Notes under the pieces: model-generated
The model's database searches: none
Told to the model about the DNA's origin: nothing
What the model saw: the letters and a program-made list of their open reading frames with translations, nothing else
Assembly (NCBI GenBank): GCA_016763895.1
Contig: JAESSV010000020.1
Span: 1-18,885, forward strand
Source of the DNA: Magnetovibrio sp.
Lineage (GTDB): Bacteria; Pseudomonadota; Alphaproteobacteria; Rhodospirillales; Magnetovibrionaceae
Direction: 5' to 3'
Length of the DNA: 18,885 bases
Part shown: positions 6,928 to 14,500 of the stretch, in pieces
Numbering within the stretch: position 1 is the first letter of the stretch
Layout: each line of letters begins with the position of its first letter
Made by a program: the position numbers and the translations under genes

Positions 6928-8078
6928 TCGATTCTGCTGCCGCTCGCCGCTCAGGCGCTGTTCTTTCCATCGACCTGGGCGCGTTGGCCGATAACTGGCG
7001 CGTGTTTCAAAATTTAGGGTCCGCCGAATCCGGGGCCGTCGTCAAAGCCGGCGCCTATGGGCTGGACATTAAACACGTGGCCCCCGCCTTGTTAAAAGCG
7101 GGTTGCCAAACTTTCTTTGTGGCCTCAATCGACGAAGCCATTGAACTGCGCGAAGCTATAGGGGGCAACCCAGCAAAACATGGGGCCAGCCCAACCATAC
7201 ATGTCTTTTACGGCCTTATGGACGGAACGGGACCCGATTTTCACGCCCATGACCTGTGCCCGGTGCTCAACAGTTTACAAGAGGTCGCCGCGTGGCAATC
7301 GTTTTGTGCGGATTTAGGTCAGGACTTAGCCTGCGATATCCATATCGACACGGGCATGGCACGGCTTGGGCTAGACGCCAATGATATTGGTCGACTGGTC
7401 GATAACCCTCATATCTTAGACAAACTAAACATCGACATTGCGCTCAGCCACCTGGTTTCGGCAGAAGACTCAGGTCATCCCAAAAATACCGAGCAACTGA
7501 ATGCCTTTACCGGTGTTCTTGAACACATGAAGCCCCGCCGGGCTTCTTTGTCCAATTCTTCCGGTGCATTCTTAAATTCCGCTTACCACTTTGATGTCTT
7601 GCGTCCCGGCGTGGCTTTGTATGGCGCGAATCCAACGCCTGAGGCCGCGAATCCCATGGCTCCGGTCATTCGCTTGCAAGGCAGAGTTTTGCAGGTGCGC
7701 AGCTTTGATCAGCCGGGCAGCGTTGGCTATGGGTCCACTTACCAAGCGGTCAAAGGTACCCGCATCGCAACTTTAGCCGCAGGATATGCCGATGGTTTGT
7801 TGCGCAGCCTGTCCAACGCCGGGAACGTCTATTTTGGGTCTCACAAGGCCCCGATGGTCGGCTGTGTGTCGATGGATTTGATCACCGTCGACGTCACCAA
7901 CGTCCCCCAAAACCTTGTCCAGCCGGGCCTTATGGCCGATATTATTGGGCCCTTAAACCCGATTGACGATGTTGCTGACAAAGCGGGTACCATAGGGTAT
8001 GAATTACTCACCCAATTGGGGACACGCTATCACCGCGTTTATTTAAACGCAGACGCGCAAGGAAACAACGAGCCATGA
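6924..8078 (+). CDS. alr: Alanine racemase
   Basis: This PLP enzyme interconverts L- and D-alanine and supplies D-Ala for peptidoglycan. The 384 residues form the usual N-terminal TIM barrel and C-terminal beta domain. K41 in AVVKAGAYGLD binds PLP, Y269 in VGYGSTY is the second catalytic base, and the GCVSMD segment at 313-318 is typical of the substrate/dimer region. IDTGMARLG (141-149) is the conserved barrel motif. The lysine motif reads KAGAYGLD rather than the common KANAYGHG, a mild variation. The ATG overlaps the dnaB stop (ATGA) and AAGGA at 6914-6918 gives a ribosome site. The gene is second in a coupled operon. Family and activity are well supported. Confidence 0.95.
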   Translation: MIDSAAARRSGAVLSIDLGALADNWRVFQNLGSAESGAVVKAGAYGLDIKHVAPALLKAGCQTFFVASIDEAIELREAIGGNPAKHGASPTIHVFYGLMDGTGPDFHAHDLCPVLNSLQEVAAWQSFCADLGQDLACDIHIDTGMARLGLDANDIGRLVDNPHILDKLNIDIALSHLVSAEDSGHPKNTEQLNAFTGVLEHMKPRRASLSNSSGAFLNSAYHFDVLRPGVALYGANPTPEAANPMAPVIRLQGRVLQVRSFDQPGSVGYGSTYQAVKGTRIATLAAGYADGLLRSLSNAGNVYFGSHKAPMVGCVSMDLITVDVTNVPQNLVQPGLMADIIGPLNPIDDVADKAGTIGYELLTQLGTRYHRVYLNADAQGNNEP

Positions 8079-8848
8079 ATCCACTTCAGCCCATTGGTCG
8101 TCTTATTTTAGGCTTCCTTGCCGTCACCGGACGCATCAGCACGTTTTTGGCGTCGGGTATGATGCACGCCGTACGCCCGCCCTATTACCCGCGCATCGTG
8201 TTCAAGCAAATGATCGACATTGGCTTTTATTCGTTGCCCGTGGTGGGTTTGACCGCCGTGTTTGCGGGCATGGTGTTGGCCTTGCAAAGCCACACGGGGT
8301 TTTCTCGGTTCGGAGCCGAAGGCGCCATTGCCAATGTTGTTGTGCTGTCCATCACCCGCGAACTTGGTCCCGTTTTAGCAGGATTGATGGTTGCGGGGCG
8401 TATTGGCGCCAGTTTGGCGGCTGAAATCGGCACCATGCGGGTCACCGAACAAATTGATGCGCTGACCACATTGTCCACAAACCCCATGAAATATCTGGTT
8501 GCCCCGCGTTTAATTGCGGGTCTCACCATGTTCCCTATTTTGGTTTTAATCGCCGACATCATTGGCGTGTTTGGCGGATATTTAGTGGCGGTGTACAAGC
8601 TTGATTTTAATTCGGCCAGTTACCTGCAAAAAACATGGGAAATGCTCACGTATTCAGACGTTGAATCCGGCCTGGTCAAAGCCGCAGTCTTTGGCTTTAT
8701 CGTGTCTTTGATGGGCTGTTACCACGGTTATAATTCCAAGGGCGGCGCACAAGGTGTCGGCATGGCGACCACCAATGCTGTGGTGTCCGCATCGATTTTG
8801 ATTTTGTGTTCCGATTACGTCATCACCGAAATGTTTTTTGCCATATAA
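8075..8848 (+). CDS. mlaE: MlaE-type lipid ABC transporter permease
   Basis: The 257-residue permease belongs to the MlaE family, which moves phospholipids between inner and outer membranes together with an MlaF ATPase and an MCE-domain MlaD. An amphipathic N-terminus precedes about five hydrophobic segments. The family signature ITRELGPVLAGLMVAGRIG, followed by AAEIGTMRVTEQIDAL, lies at about 90-128, and an RLIAG segment occurs near 149. The ATG overlaps the alr stop (ATGA), with AAGGAA at 8059-8064 as ribosome site. mlaF follows 12 bases later. No mlaD, mlaC or mlaB gene lies in the window, so the partners must be encoded elsewhere. The same family also contains TrgB/TGD1-like permeases, so the exact lipid is not settled. 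Confidence 0.92.
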   Translation: MNPLQPIGRLILGFLAVTGRISTFLASGMMHAVRPPYYPRIVFKQMIDIGFYSLPVVGLTAVFAGMVLALQSHTGFSRFGAEGAIANVVVLSITRELGPVLAGLMVAGRIGASLAAEIGTMRVTEQIDALTTLSTNPMKYLVAPRLIAGLTMFPILVLIADIIGVFGGYLVAVYKLDFNSASYLQKTWEMLTYSDVESGLVKAAVFGFIVSLMGCYHGYNSKGGAQGVGMATTNAVVSASILILCSDYVITEMFFAI

Positions 8849-8860
8849 GGAAGCCAGCCG

Positions 8861-9634
8861 ATGAGTGACACTCCAAAAATTGAAATGCGCGGCGTGCACA
8901 AGGCCTTTGGCAAAAAAGTTGTGTTGAGCGGCGTCGACCTGGACGTTGGTGTCGGCGAAAGCGTGGTTATCATTGGTGGATCTGGCACCGGAAAGTCTGT
9001 CACGCTCAAGTCCATATTGGGGCTGTTGACCCCCGATTCCGGCATCGTCAAGGTCGATGGCGAAAACGTCATCGGCATGGGTGCCTCTGACCGGGAACGG
9101 GTGAACCATAAATTCGGAATGTTGTTCCAAGGTGGAGCCTTGTTTGATTCCCTGCCCGTGTGGGAAAACATTACCTTTGGCTTGTTGGCGGAAAAACGCT
9201 GCACCCGGGGGGACGCTCACGGTATTGCAATTGAAAAGCTCGCCATGGTCGGTATGAATGCGGATGTCGCGGATTTGATGCCATCGGAACTGTCCGGTGG
9301 CATGCAAAAACGGGTCGGATTGGCCCGCGCCATTGCCTCGGATCCCGAAATCATCTTTTTTGACGAGCCCACCACGGGGCTTGACCCCATCATGGCCGAC
9401 GTTATCAATGATTTGATCGTCAAAGTCACCCGCGAAGTCGGCGCCACGGCGCTCAGCATCACCCACGACATGGCCTCGGCCCGCAAAATCGCCAACCGCA
9501 TCGCCATGTTGTACGAAGGCAAAATCATCTGGCAAGGCCCGGTCGAAGACATCGACCATTCCGGCAATGAATACGTTGACCAATTCATCAACGGTCGCGC
9601 CGAAGGTCCTATCCAGATGTCGCTTAGAGCTTAG
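8861..9634 (+). CDS. mlaF: MlaF-type lipid ABC transporter ATPase
   Basis: This cytoplasmic ATPase powers the permease encoded just upstream. All ABC motifs are intact in 257 residues: Walker A GGSGTGKS (39-46), Q-loop Q90 in FQGGALFDS, signature LSGGMQKR (144-151), Walker B IIFFDEP (164-170) with catalytic E169, the TTGLDP D-loop and switch H202. FQGGALFDSLPVWEN is characteristic of MlaF/TTG2A-type ATPases. AAGGA precedes the ATG. It is the last gene of the dnaB operon; no hairpin with a T-run follows. Its stop codon lies inside the first unit of a 17-bp tandem repeat, so the very C-terminus (ending SLRA) may have been altered by repeat growth. Confidence 0.94.
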   Translation: MSDTPKIEMRGVHKAFGKKVVLSGVDLDVGVGESVVIIGGSGTGKSVTLKSILGLLTPDSGIVKVDGENVIGMGASDRERVNHKFGMLFQGGALFDSLPVWENITFGLLAEKRCTRGDAHGIAIEKLAMVGMNADVADLMPSELSGGMQKRVGLARAIASDPEIIFFDEPTTGLDPIMADVINDLIVKVTREVGATALSITHDMASARKIANRIAMLYEGKIIWQGPVEDIDHSGNEYVDQFINGRAEGPIQMSLRA

Positions 9635-9696
9635 GGATAAATCTCGCTTAGGGATAAATCTCGCTTAGGGACAAATATTGCCTAGGGCAAACATGT
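9629..9696 (+). repeat. 17-bp tandem repeat, about four decaying units
   Basis: GCTTAGGGATAAATCTC occurs twice exactly (9629-9645, 9646-9662). A third unit, GCTTAGGGACAAATATT (9663-9679), and a fourth, GCCTAGGGCAAACATGT (9680-9696), diverge step by step. The first unit contains the mlaF stop codon. It looks like slippage-driven duplication. Protein binding is possible but not shown. Confidence 0.8.
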
Positions 9697-9735
9697 GCCT
9701 GCGGAAGCAGATCCGTCAATTTAGAAAATTTTCTA

Positions 9736-9763
9736 TTGACACAAAACCATAAAAAAATTAAAA
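9736..9763 (+). promoter_or_regulatory. Possible promoter of the SRPBCC gene in an A-rich tract
   Basis: A perfect TTGACA (9736-9741) is followed after 16 bases by TTAAAA (9758-9763), a poor -10 element, within a strongly A-rich tract that may be bent. The rest of 9697-9835 holds no other recognisable element apart from the ribosome site of the next gene. Confidence 0.35.
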
Positions 9764-9835
9764 AAATAAAGTCAAACGAGAAGCATTATTCTTGTTCATG
9801 AGCGTGTTAACCATCACAATTTATTGGAGGTGATT

Positions 9836-10294
9836 ATGACAAACAAGCGTTTGATTTCCAACACATCAACCATCATCTATCAACCCCTGGACCAAATTTG
9901 GACCACAATAAGCGATTTTCATGACCTGTCATGGTGTCCAAATGTCATTTCCAAATGCGTTGCTTTGGGGGAAACACCTGGCAACACGCCTGGAGCCAAA
10001 CGGATCGTCGATGACGTCTTTTCTGAACGATTGAGAAGCTACAACAGCGACGTTCATTTAATGCGCTATGTCATCGAACAGGGCCCGCCTCCGCTCGCGT
10101 CTGTCGAAGACCTGAGTGTGCACATTGAAATGCAATTGAAGGCTTTGACCGAACATGCGACCGAAGTCATCATCTTTGTAAATGCAAGTGCAACACAGGG
10201 TGAGACGGTTCCGTTCTGTATGAACATTTGTATTCAAATGATTGATGACTTACGAAATACATTGCAAGATCAGAAGCAAGACCAGAACCAATAA
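9836..10294 (+). CDS. SRPBCC (START/Bet v1-like) fold protein
   Basis: The 152 residues show the pattern of the SRPBCC superfamily. There is an early strand with IYQPLDQIWTTISDFHDLSWC (about residues 14-34), whose Trp-x5-Asp-Phe pattern marks the first helix. A PGAKRIVDD turn follows, then later strands and a C-terminal helix. Such proteins hold hydrophobic ligands in a deep pocket; bacterial members include polyketide cyclase/dehydrase-like proteins. The ligand here cannot be predicted. GGAGGTGAT at 9826-9834 is a near-perfect ribosome site and fixes the start at ATG 9836 rather than an in-frame TTG at 9824. No signal peptide is seen, so it is cytoplasmic. It stands alone, with no biosynthetic neighbours. 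The last ten residues are a Gln/Asp/Lys tail. Confidence 0.72.
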   Translation: MTNKRLISNTSTIIYQPLDQIWTTISDFHDLSWCPNVISKCVALGETPGNTPGAKRIVDDVFSERLRSYNSDVHLMRYVIEQGPPPLASVEDLSVHIEMQLKALTEHATEVIIFVNASATQGETVPFCMNICIQMIDDLRNTLQDQKQDQNQ

Positions 10295-10426
10295 CGAAAG
10301 ATGACCGTGAAGGCTTTAGCATCGGCGTGCAACACTCATAAAGTGATTACAGATAGAAGCAAATAGCGTAAATAGAGTGTTTTTCATGCTTGATCGCAAG
10401 GGTTAAGACAGCACCTTGGGATTCTT

Positions 10427-10454
10427 TTGCATTTAATGGTTGGGCATTTAATAT
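10427..10454 (+). promoter_or_regulatory. Probable promoter of the exported unknown protein
   Basis: TTGCAT (10427-10432) and TAATAT (10449-10454) are 16 bases apart. The element resembles the rpsF promoter (TTGCAT-16-TATATT) and lies about 115 bases before ATG 10568. A GCATTTAAT direct repeat overlaps it. The remainder of 10295-10567 shows nothing else recognisable. Confidence 0.4.
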
Positions 10455-10567
10455 ATGTAATGCTTTCCCAAAACGCCCTGTATTGCGTATGATGGTAAGG
10501 TAAAGAAATAAATGTAGATTTATTGATTTGTCATAAACTTTGGATTGTTCAAGGTTTTGAGGGTGTT

Positions 10568-11098
10568 ATGATTGTTGTCGGGAAGACACTTGCTATATCA
10601 AGCATAGTTTTGGCGGGTTGGTTTGGCTCCAACGATTCGGGGACCAAAGACGATTTTGATGAGTGCACCATTAAAATAAATACACCCAGCTCAACTCACA
10701 ATTCACATAAGTCGGTCTGGAATGCGTGCATTGATAAGCATCAAAAAAAAGTAGCCTTTGAACAGCAACACACGCTGACCGCAAAGGGCGCTCCTGTTTT
10801 GTTCGTCAATGGTTTGGGGGTTGAACATTACGTTTTGAAAATCACCATAAAAAACACATCTCATGAGAAATTTGTGACTTCATTCAAGGCTCAGTTTATC
10901 ATTCCAGACGGCACCAGTTTAACAAAAACATTTGATCACCTTATGATCTTAAATGAACGTAAAGAGATTACGGTGCCCATCAACCGGTCTCATTATCTTG
11001 AAATGACTGGATTCTTGACCCATCACCGCCAAGAGCTTGATGAAAATCTCTTGAAAGCCGTGATTACGGACGTTATGGGCTTGAGAGCCGACGACTAA
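10568..11098 (+). CDS. Exported protein of unknown function
   Basis: From ATG 10568 the protein has 176 residues. An N-terminal hydrophobic stretch (about 2-19, VGKTLAISSIVLAGW) after a short start looks like a signal peptide or anchor. Two cysteines, C33 and C54, in the early mature part could form a disulfide in the periplasm. Residues about 84-138 read as alternating beta strands (VLKITIKN, SFKAQFIIPDG, EITVPI), suggesting a small beta-sandwich as in FxLYD-type domains; this is inference from pattern only. No known family was recognised. GAGGG at 10559-10563 supports the ATG. An in-frame TTG at 10523 would place charged residues before the hydrophobic stretch and is less likely. The neighbours give no functional clue. 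Confidence 0.65.
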   Translation: MIVVGKTLAISSIVLAGWFGSNDSGTKDDFDECTIKINTPSSTHNSHKSVWNACIDKHQKKVAFEQQHTLTAKGAPVLFVNGLGVEHYVLKITIKNTSHEKFVTSFKAQFIIPDGTSLTKTFDHLMILNERKEITVPINRSHYLEMTGFLTHHRQELDENLLKAVITDVMGLRADD

Positions 11099-11151
11099 AA
11101 TCAACCTGCAAAAACAAGACATTAAGAAATACCACCAATGAGCTATGCATT

Positions 11152-11180
11152 TTGGGAATATCAGGTATTCCTTATATATT
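11152..11180 (+). promoter_or_regulatory. Promoter with overlapping palindrome upstream of the 64-residue gene
   Basis: TTGGGA (11152-11157) and TATATT (11175-11180) are separated by 17 bases. The palindrome GGAATA-TCAGG-TATTCC (11155-11171) fills the spacer, where a bound repressor would block RNA polymerase. Both elements are plausible but unproven. Confidence 0.4.
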
Positions 11181-11243
11181 CTGGTCATTGATACGATCGT
11201 GGGTTAAAAAAGACCATCACTCAACTATTCGAGGAGCAAGAAA

Positions 11244-11438
11244 ATGGACGCACACACACTTTACCCGATGTTCTACGCCATGACGGCGCTGGTCCCTACA
11301 TGTGTTGTCGGTTTCGCAATGCACACCCGGCACAAACGTGATGGTATCCCCGTGAATTGGGGACTGCTTAAGGCATTAAGTGCCGTTACTGTGGCTATGT
11401 GGTCTGGCACCGGCGTCATCGCCGCGATGTACGCCTAA
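11244..11438 (+). CDS. Small two-helix membrane protein
   Basis: This 64-residue protein has two hydrophobic segments (about 8-26 and 43-63) joined by a basic loop (HTRHKRDG, 27-34). That predicts a hairpin in the inner membrane with the loop in the cytoplasm. GAGGAG at 11231-11236, 7 bases before the ATG, is a strong ribosome site, and a perfect terminator follows, so the gene is likely real and expressed as a short transcript. No family was recognised. Possible roles, such as an accessory subunit or regulator of a membrane complex, are speculation. It is convergent with the giant RTX gene and shares its terminator. Confidence 0.7.
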   Translation: MDAHTLYPMFYAMTALVPTCVVGFAMHTRHKRDGIPVNWGLLKALSAVTVAMWSGTGVIAAMYA

Positions 11439-11483
11439 CCCTGTTTCTCTAAAAAAACCTTTAATATCAACCTAGTGTGACCG

Positions 11484-11519
11484 AAAAGGCCTTAGCGTAT
11501 AATCGCTAAGGCCTTTTTT
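11484..11519. terminator. Two-way intrinsic terminator between convergent genes
   Basis: AAAAGGCCTTAGCG (11484-11497) and CGCTAAGGCCTTTT (11504-11517) form a perfect 14-bp stem around TATAAT. On the plus strand it ends in a run of T; on the minus strand it ends in TTTT. It therefore serves both the 64-residue gene and the giant minus-strand gene. Confidence 0.92.
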
Positions 11520-11542
11520 ATACCGAAAATCATAAGCCTGTT

Positions 11543-14500
11543 CTACGCAAGGCCACCAACAATAAAGTCCGTGGCATCCAGGTTGGTGTCCGTAACACCG
11601 TCAAGTTGAAGTTCGAAGTCTGCGGTACTGTTGCCCGTTATATCAATGCTCAATATGGATGTTGCATTATCAAAGAGGGCTTCCCCGACAAGACCTGAGA
11701 ATGTCGTCGATCCAGCGGTATAATTAAACGCCGTGCCATTCATAATGGCCAAGAGATCAATTTGATCCACGCTTGTTGTCCCCGTTCCGGCATTAAAATC
11801 CGTGATGATGTCCATATTTAGGCCAACAGCTACATCTCCTGGGCCAAAGACAAATGTATCGCCACCGGCTCCACCCGTCATAACATCTGTTCCGGCCCCA
11901 CCCGTAATCACGTTGGCATTCACGTCGCCAATCAAAATGTCATTGAACCCAGATCCCATAATATTTTCGAAATTGATTAATTGATCAAAGCCCTGGCTTA
12001 CACTGACAAATTGCCCAAACTTTCCATCTTGAATATTTAAGTCAACCGTCACCCCATCCAAAGACGTGCTGTAATCGACCGTATCCATTCCAAGGCCGCC
12101 ATCCAAACGGTCCGCACCTTGACCCCCACTGATGGTGTCATTACCTGCCCCGCCGATGAGTGTATCGTTACCCGCATCCCCATTCAGGATATCATTACCA
12201 CCACCACCATTGATCAAATCATCCCCGGCTCCGCCATTGATGGTGTCGGCAGATATATAGCCCGTCAAGGTGTCGTTACCGATGTTGCCTGACATCGCTG
12301 TCACATTGCCATTTCCGTACATATTATAGGACAAGGTCACATCATTTTCGTTGCTGATAAGCGCATAATCCCCAAAACGAAGCACCTCAACATTTTTGAT
12401 AACATCAACGCCATCCAATCCAACCGTGTCCACCACAATCGTCTCACCGGTCAAGGTGTTGGTTGTGATGGTGTAATTCGCACGGTTACCAGAGAACATG
12501 GCCATATCGATGCTCAGGTCATTTAGAGTTCCGCTGCTGCCATCAATGATGTCATTTCCATAACCACCTGTGATGGTGTCACGTCCGGTCCCACCTATGA
12601 TCGTATCATTACCTCCGGCACCATCGATAGAATCATTGCCTGAATAGCCCGATATTAAATCAGCTGCAACTGTTCCTAATAATGTTTCAGACGCCGTTGT
12701 GCCCGCAATAACATTCAGGGTCGGAGCAACATAAGACGCAATCGTAGTGGTTCGATTGACGGAACCAATTGTTTCACCAAGAAATTCAATTGTTTCAATG
12801 TTGATCAGCATATCAACGTCCCCGGTCGCATTATGCTTAACCGTCGTATGGGCATTTACTGAGTTCACTGTGGTCACGGTGTAATCAGCCGCAAGGCCCG
12901 CAAAGGTTGCTGTGTCGGACCCTGCACCACCGTCAATCATATCGTTTCCAGAACCGCCACTGATGGTGTCTCCGGCGCTGCCACCTTTCAACGTATCATT
13001 TCCACCCAGACCATTCAAAATGCCAATACCGGTACCGGTTTTGACCAGCGTATCATTGCGGCTGGCACCTGTAATGGTCGCCGCCACGTTATGCGTATAG
13101 CGGGTCTGTTCAAGGTCATAATCCCCATCCGAAAAGCGCAGGGTTTCAATATTTATGAGCGTATCTGTGCCATCCATGCCCACGTTATCCGTCACAATCA
13201 CGGACCCATCAGGATTTTCCGTAATCGTATAATCTGCCTGTTTTCCGTTAAAGATCGCAACGTCAAGGCCTGTACCGTTTTGCACACTATCCACACCCGA
13301 ACCGCCATCAAGCCTGTCATTCCCGATGTTACCCGTAAGCGTATCACTGCCCGCCCCTCCATAGAGCGTATCGTCACCACCACCGCCAACCAAGATATCC
13401 GCACCGGTTGTCCCCGTTACCGTAACCGCAACACCTGTGACATTGATCAAAATGGTTTTGGCAACCGTTGCCGTACCATCATTGACCGCGACGATAAACT
13501 TATCCGGCCCGGCGTAATTTTTTGTGGGTGTATAGGCAAACGTACCATTGGCATTCACGGTGACCGTTCCGTGATAAGCGTTAACGTAAAGGCTGTGGGT
13601 AAACGTCGTGCTGACATCCGCATCTTGAGACGTAATGGTGCCATTAAAGACTGTGTCTTCGCTAACGTTGATGTCTTCGCTATAAGACACAGGACCCCCA
13701 GGGGTCGCCACAAGTGTTGGTTCAGCCGTATCGCCGAATGTATTTTTACCCAAAACAGCGTTATTATTATTGCCGGAAAGATCCTTCACCACGCCGTTCG
13801 CCGCAGTTCCCAAATCCCAAGACCCAACCAGATTTGCAATGACGTCTTTGCCATCCACACGAGCATTCATGGCCTGTTCAATTTCAACCTTGGAAAGAGC
13901 CTTGTCCCAAAGGCGCGACTCACCCAGTTGCCCGACAAATTGACGACCTATCAAGACCGGGTCATTGCCAAGCGTCACATCAGCGGAACTTGCGACCAAA
14001 TAATTTGCCGGAGACCCACTCGAATTCAATTCCATATAGGTCGAATTATCAGCAACCCCATCAATATAAATGAGCGGCATGTTTGTATTGTCATAGCTCA
14101 CGGCTATATGATGCCATGCACCATCAGCAACATTCGTCGCCCCGGTGGAACCCATATAATCAGTGGTCGTCGTCTTAATAAAATAAGCCGCAACGTGACC
14201 TGTGGTATTGACCAAAAGTTCCCAACCCGCACGACCTACAGAAGCTGTCTCGTTAAACAGGGTGACAACGCGACCTGTTGAACTGGTTTTGACCCAAGTC
14301 TCAAAGGTTATGCCCGTGGTTGGATTATTCACCGCATTATGGGCAATGGTAACGGCATCGTTCACCCCATCAAACGCCAGCGCCCCATTGCTTTGGGCCA
14401 AACCTTTAATCACCGGGGCCGTGTTCACGGCGGCATCATTTATCAGCATCGTTTGGTTCACCGCAGCAGAGGTCGTGCCATCGGCTTCTACAAGGGTGAA

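Noticed and set aside
8654..9583. 309-codon minus-strand frame opposite mlaE and mlaF
   Set aside because: It is antisense to a complete ABC ATPase with all motifs, and no family pattern is seen in the product.
9629..9696. 17-bp repeats as a CRISPR array
   Set aside because: The units are directly adjacent with no spacers and no cas genes are present.
9824..9835. TTG at 9824 as start of the SRPBCC protein
   Set aside because: This TTG is part of the near-perfect ribosome binding site for ATG 9836.
10523..10567. TTG at 10523 as start of the exported protein
   Set aside because: It would put 15 extra residues in front of the signal-like stretch and has no ribosome site; ATG 10568 has GAGGG upstream.
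11840..13414. RTX-coding repeats as non-coding satellite DNA
   Set aside because: Periodicity is in multiples of 27 bases in one continuous reading frame and encodes canonical GGxGxDxLx units.
13091..14281. 396-codon plus-strand frame inside the giant gene
   Set aside because: It is antisense to clear LamG and RTX coding sequence. The Arg/Ile-rich product reflects the Asn/Gly/Asp codons of the other strand.
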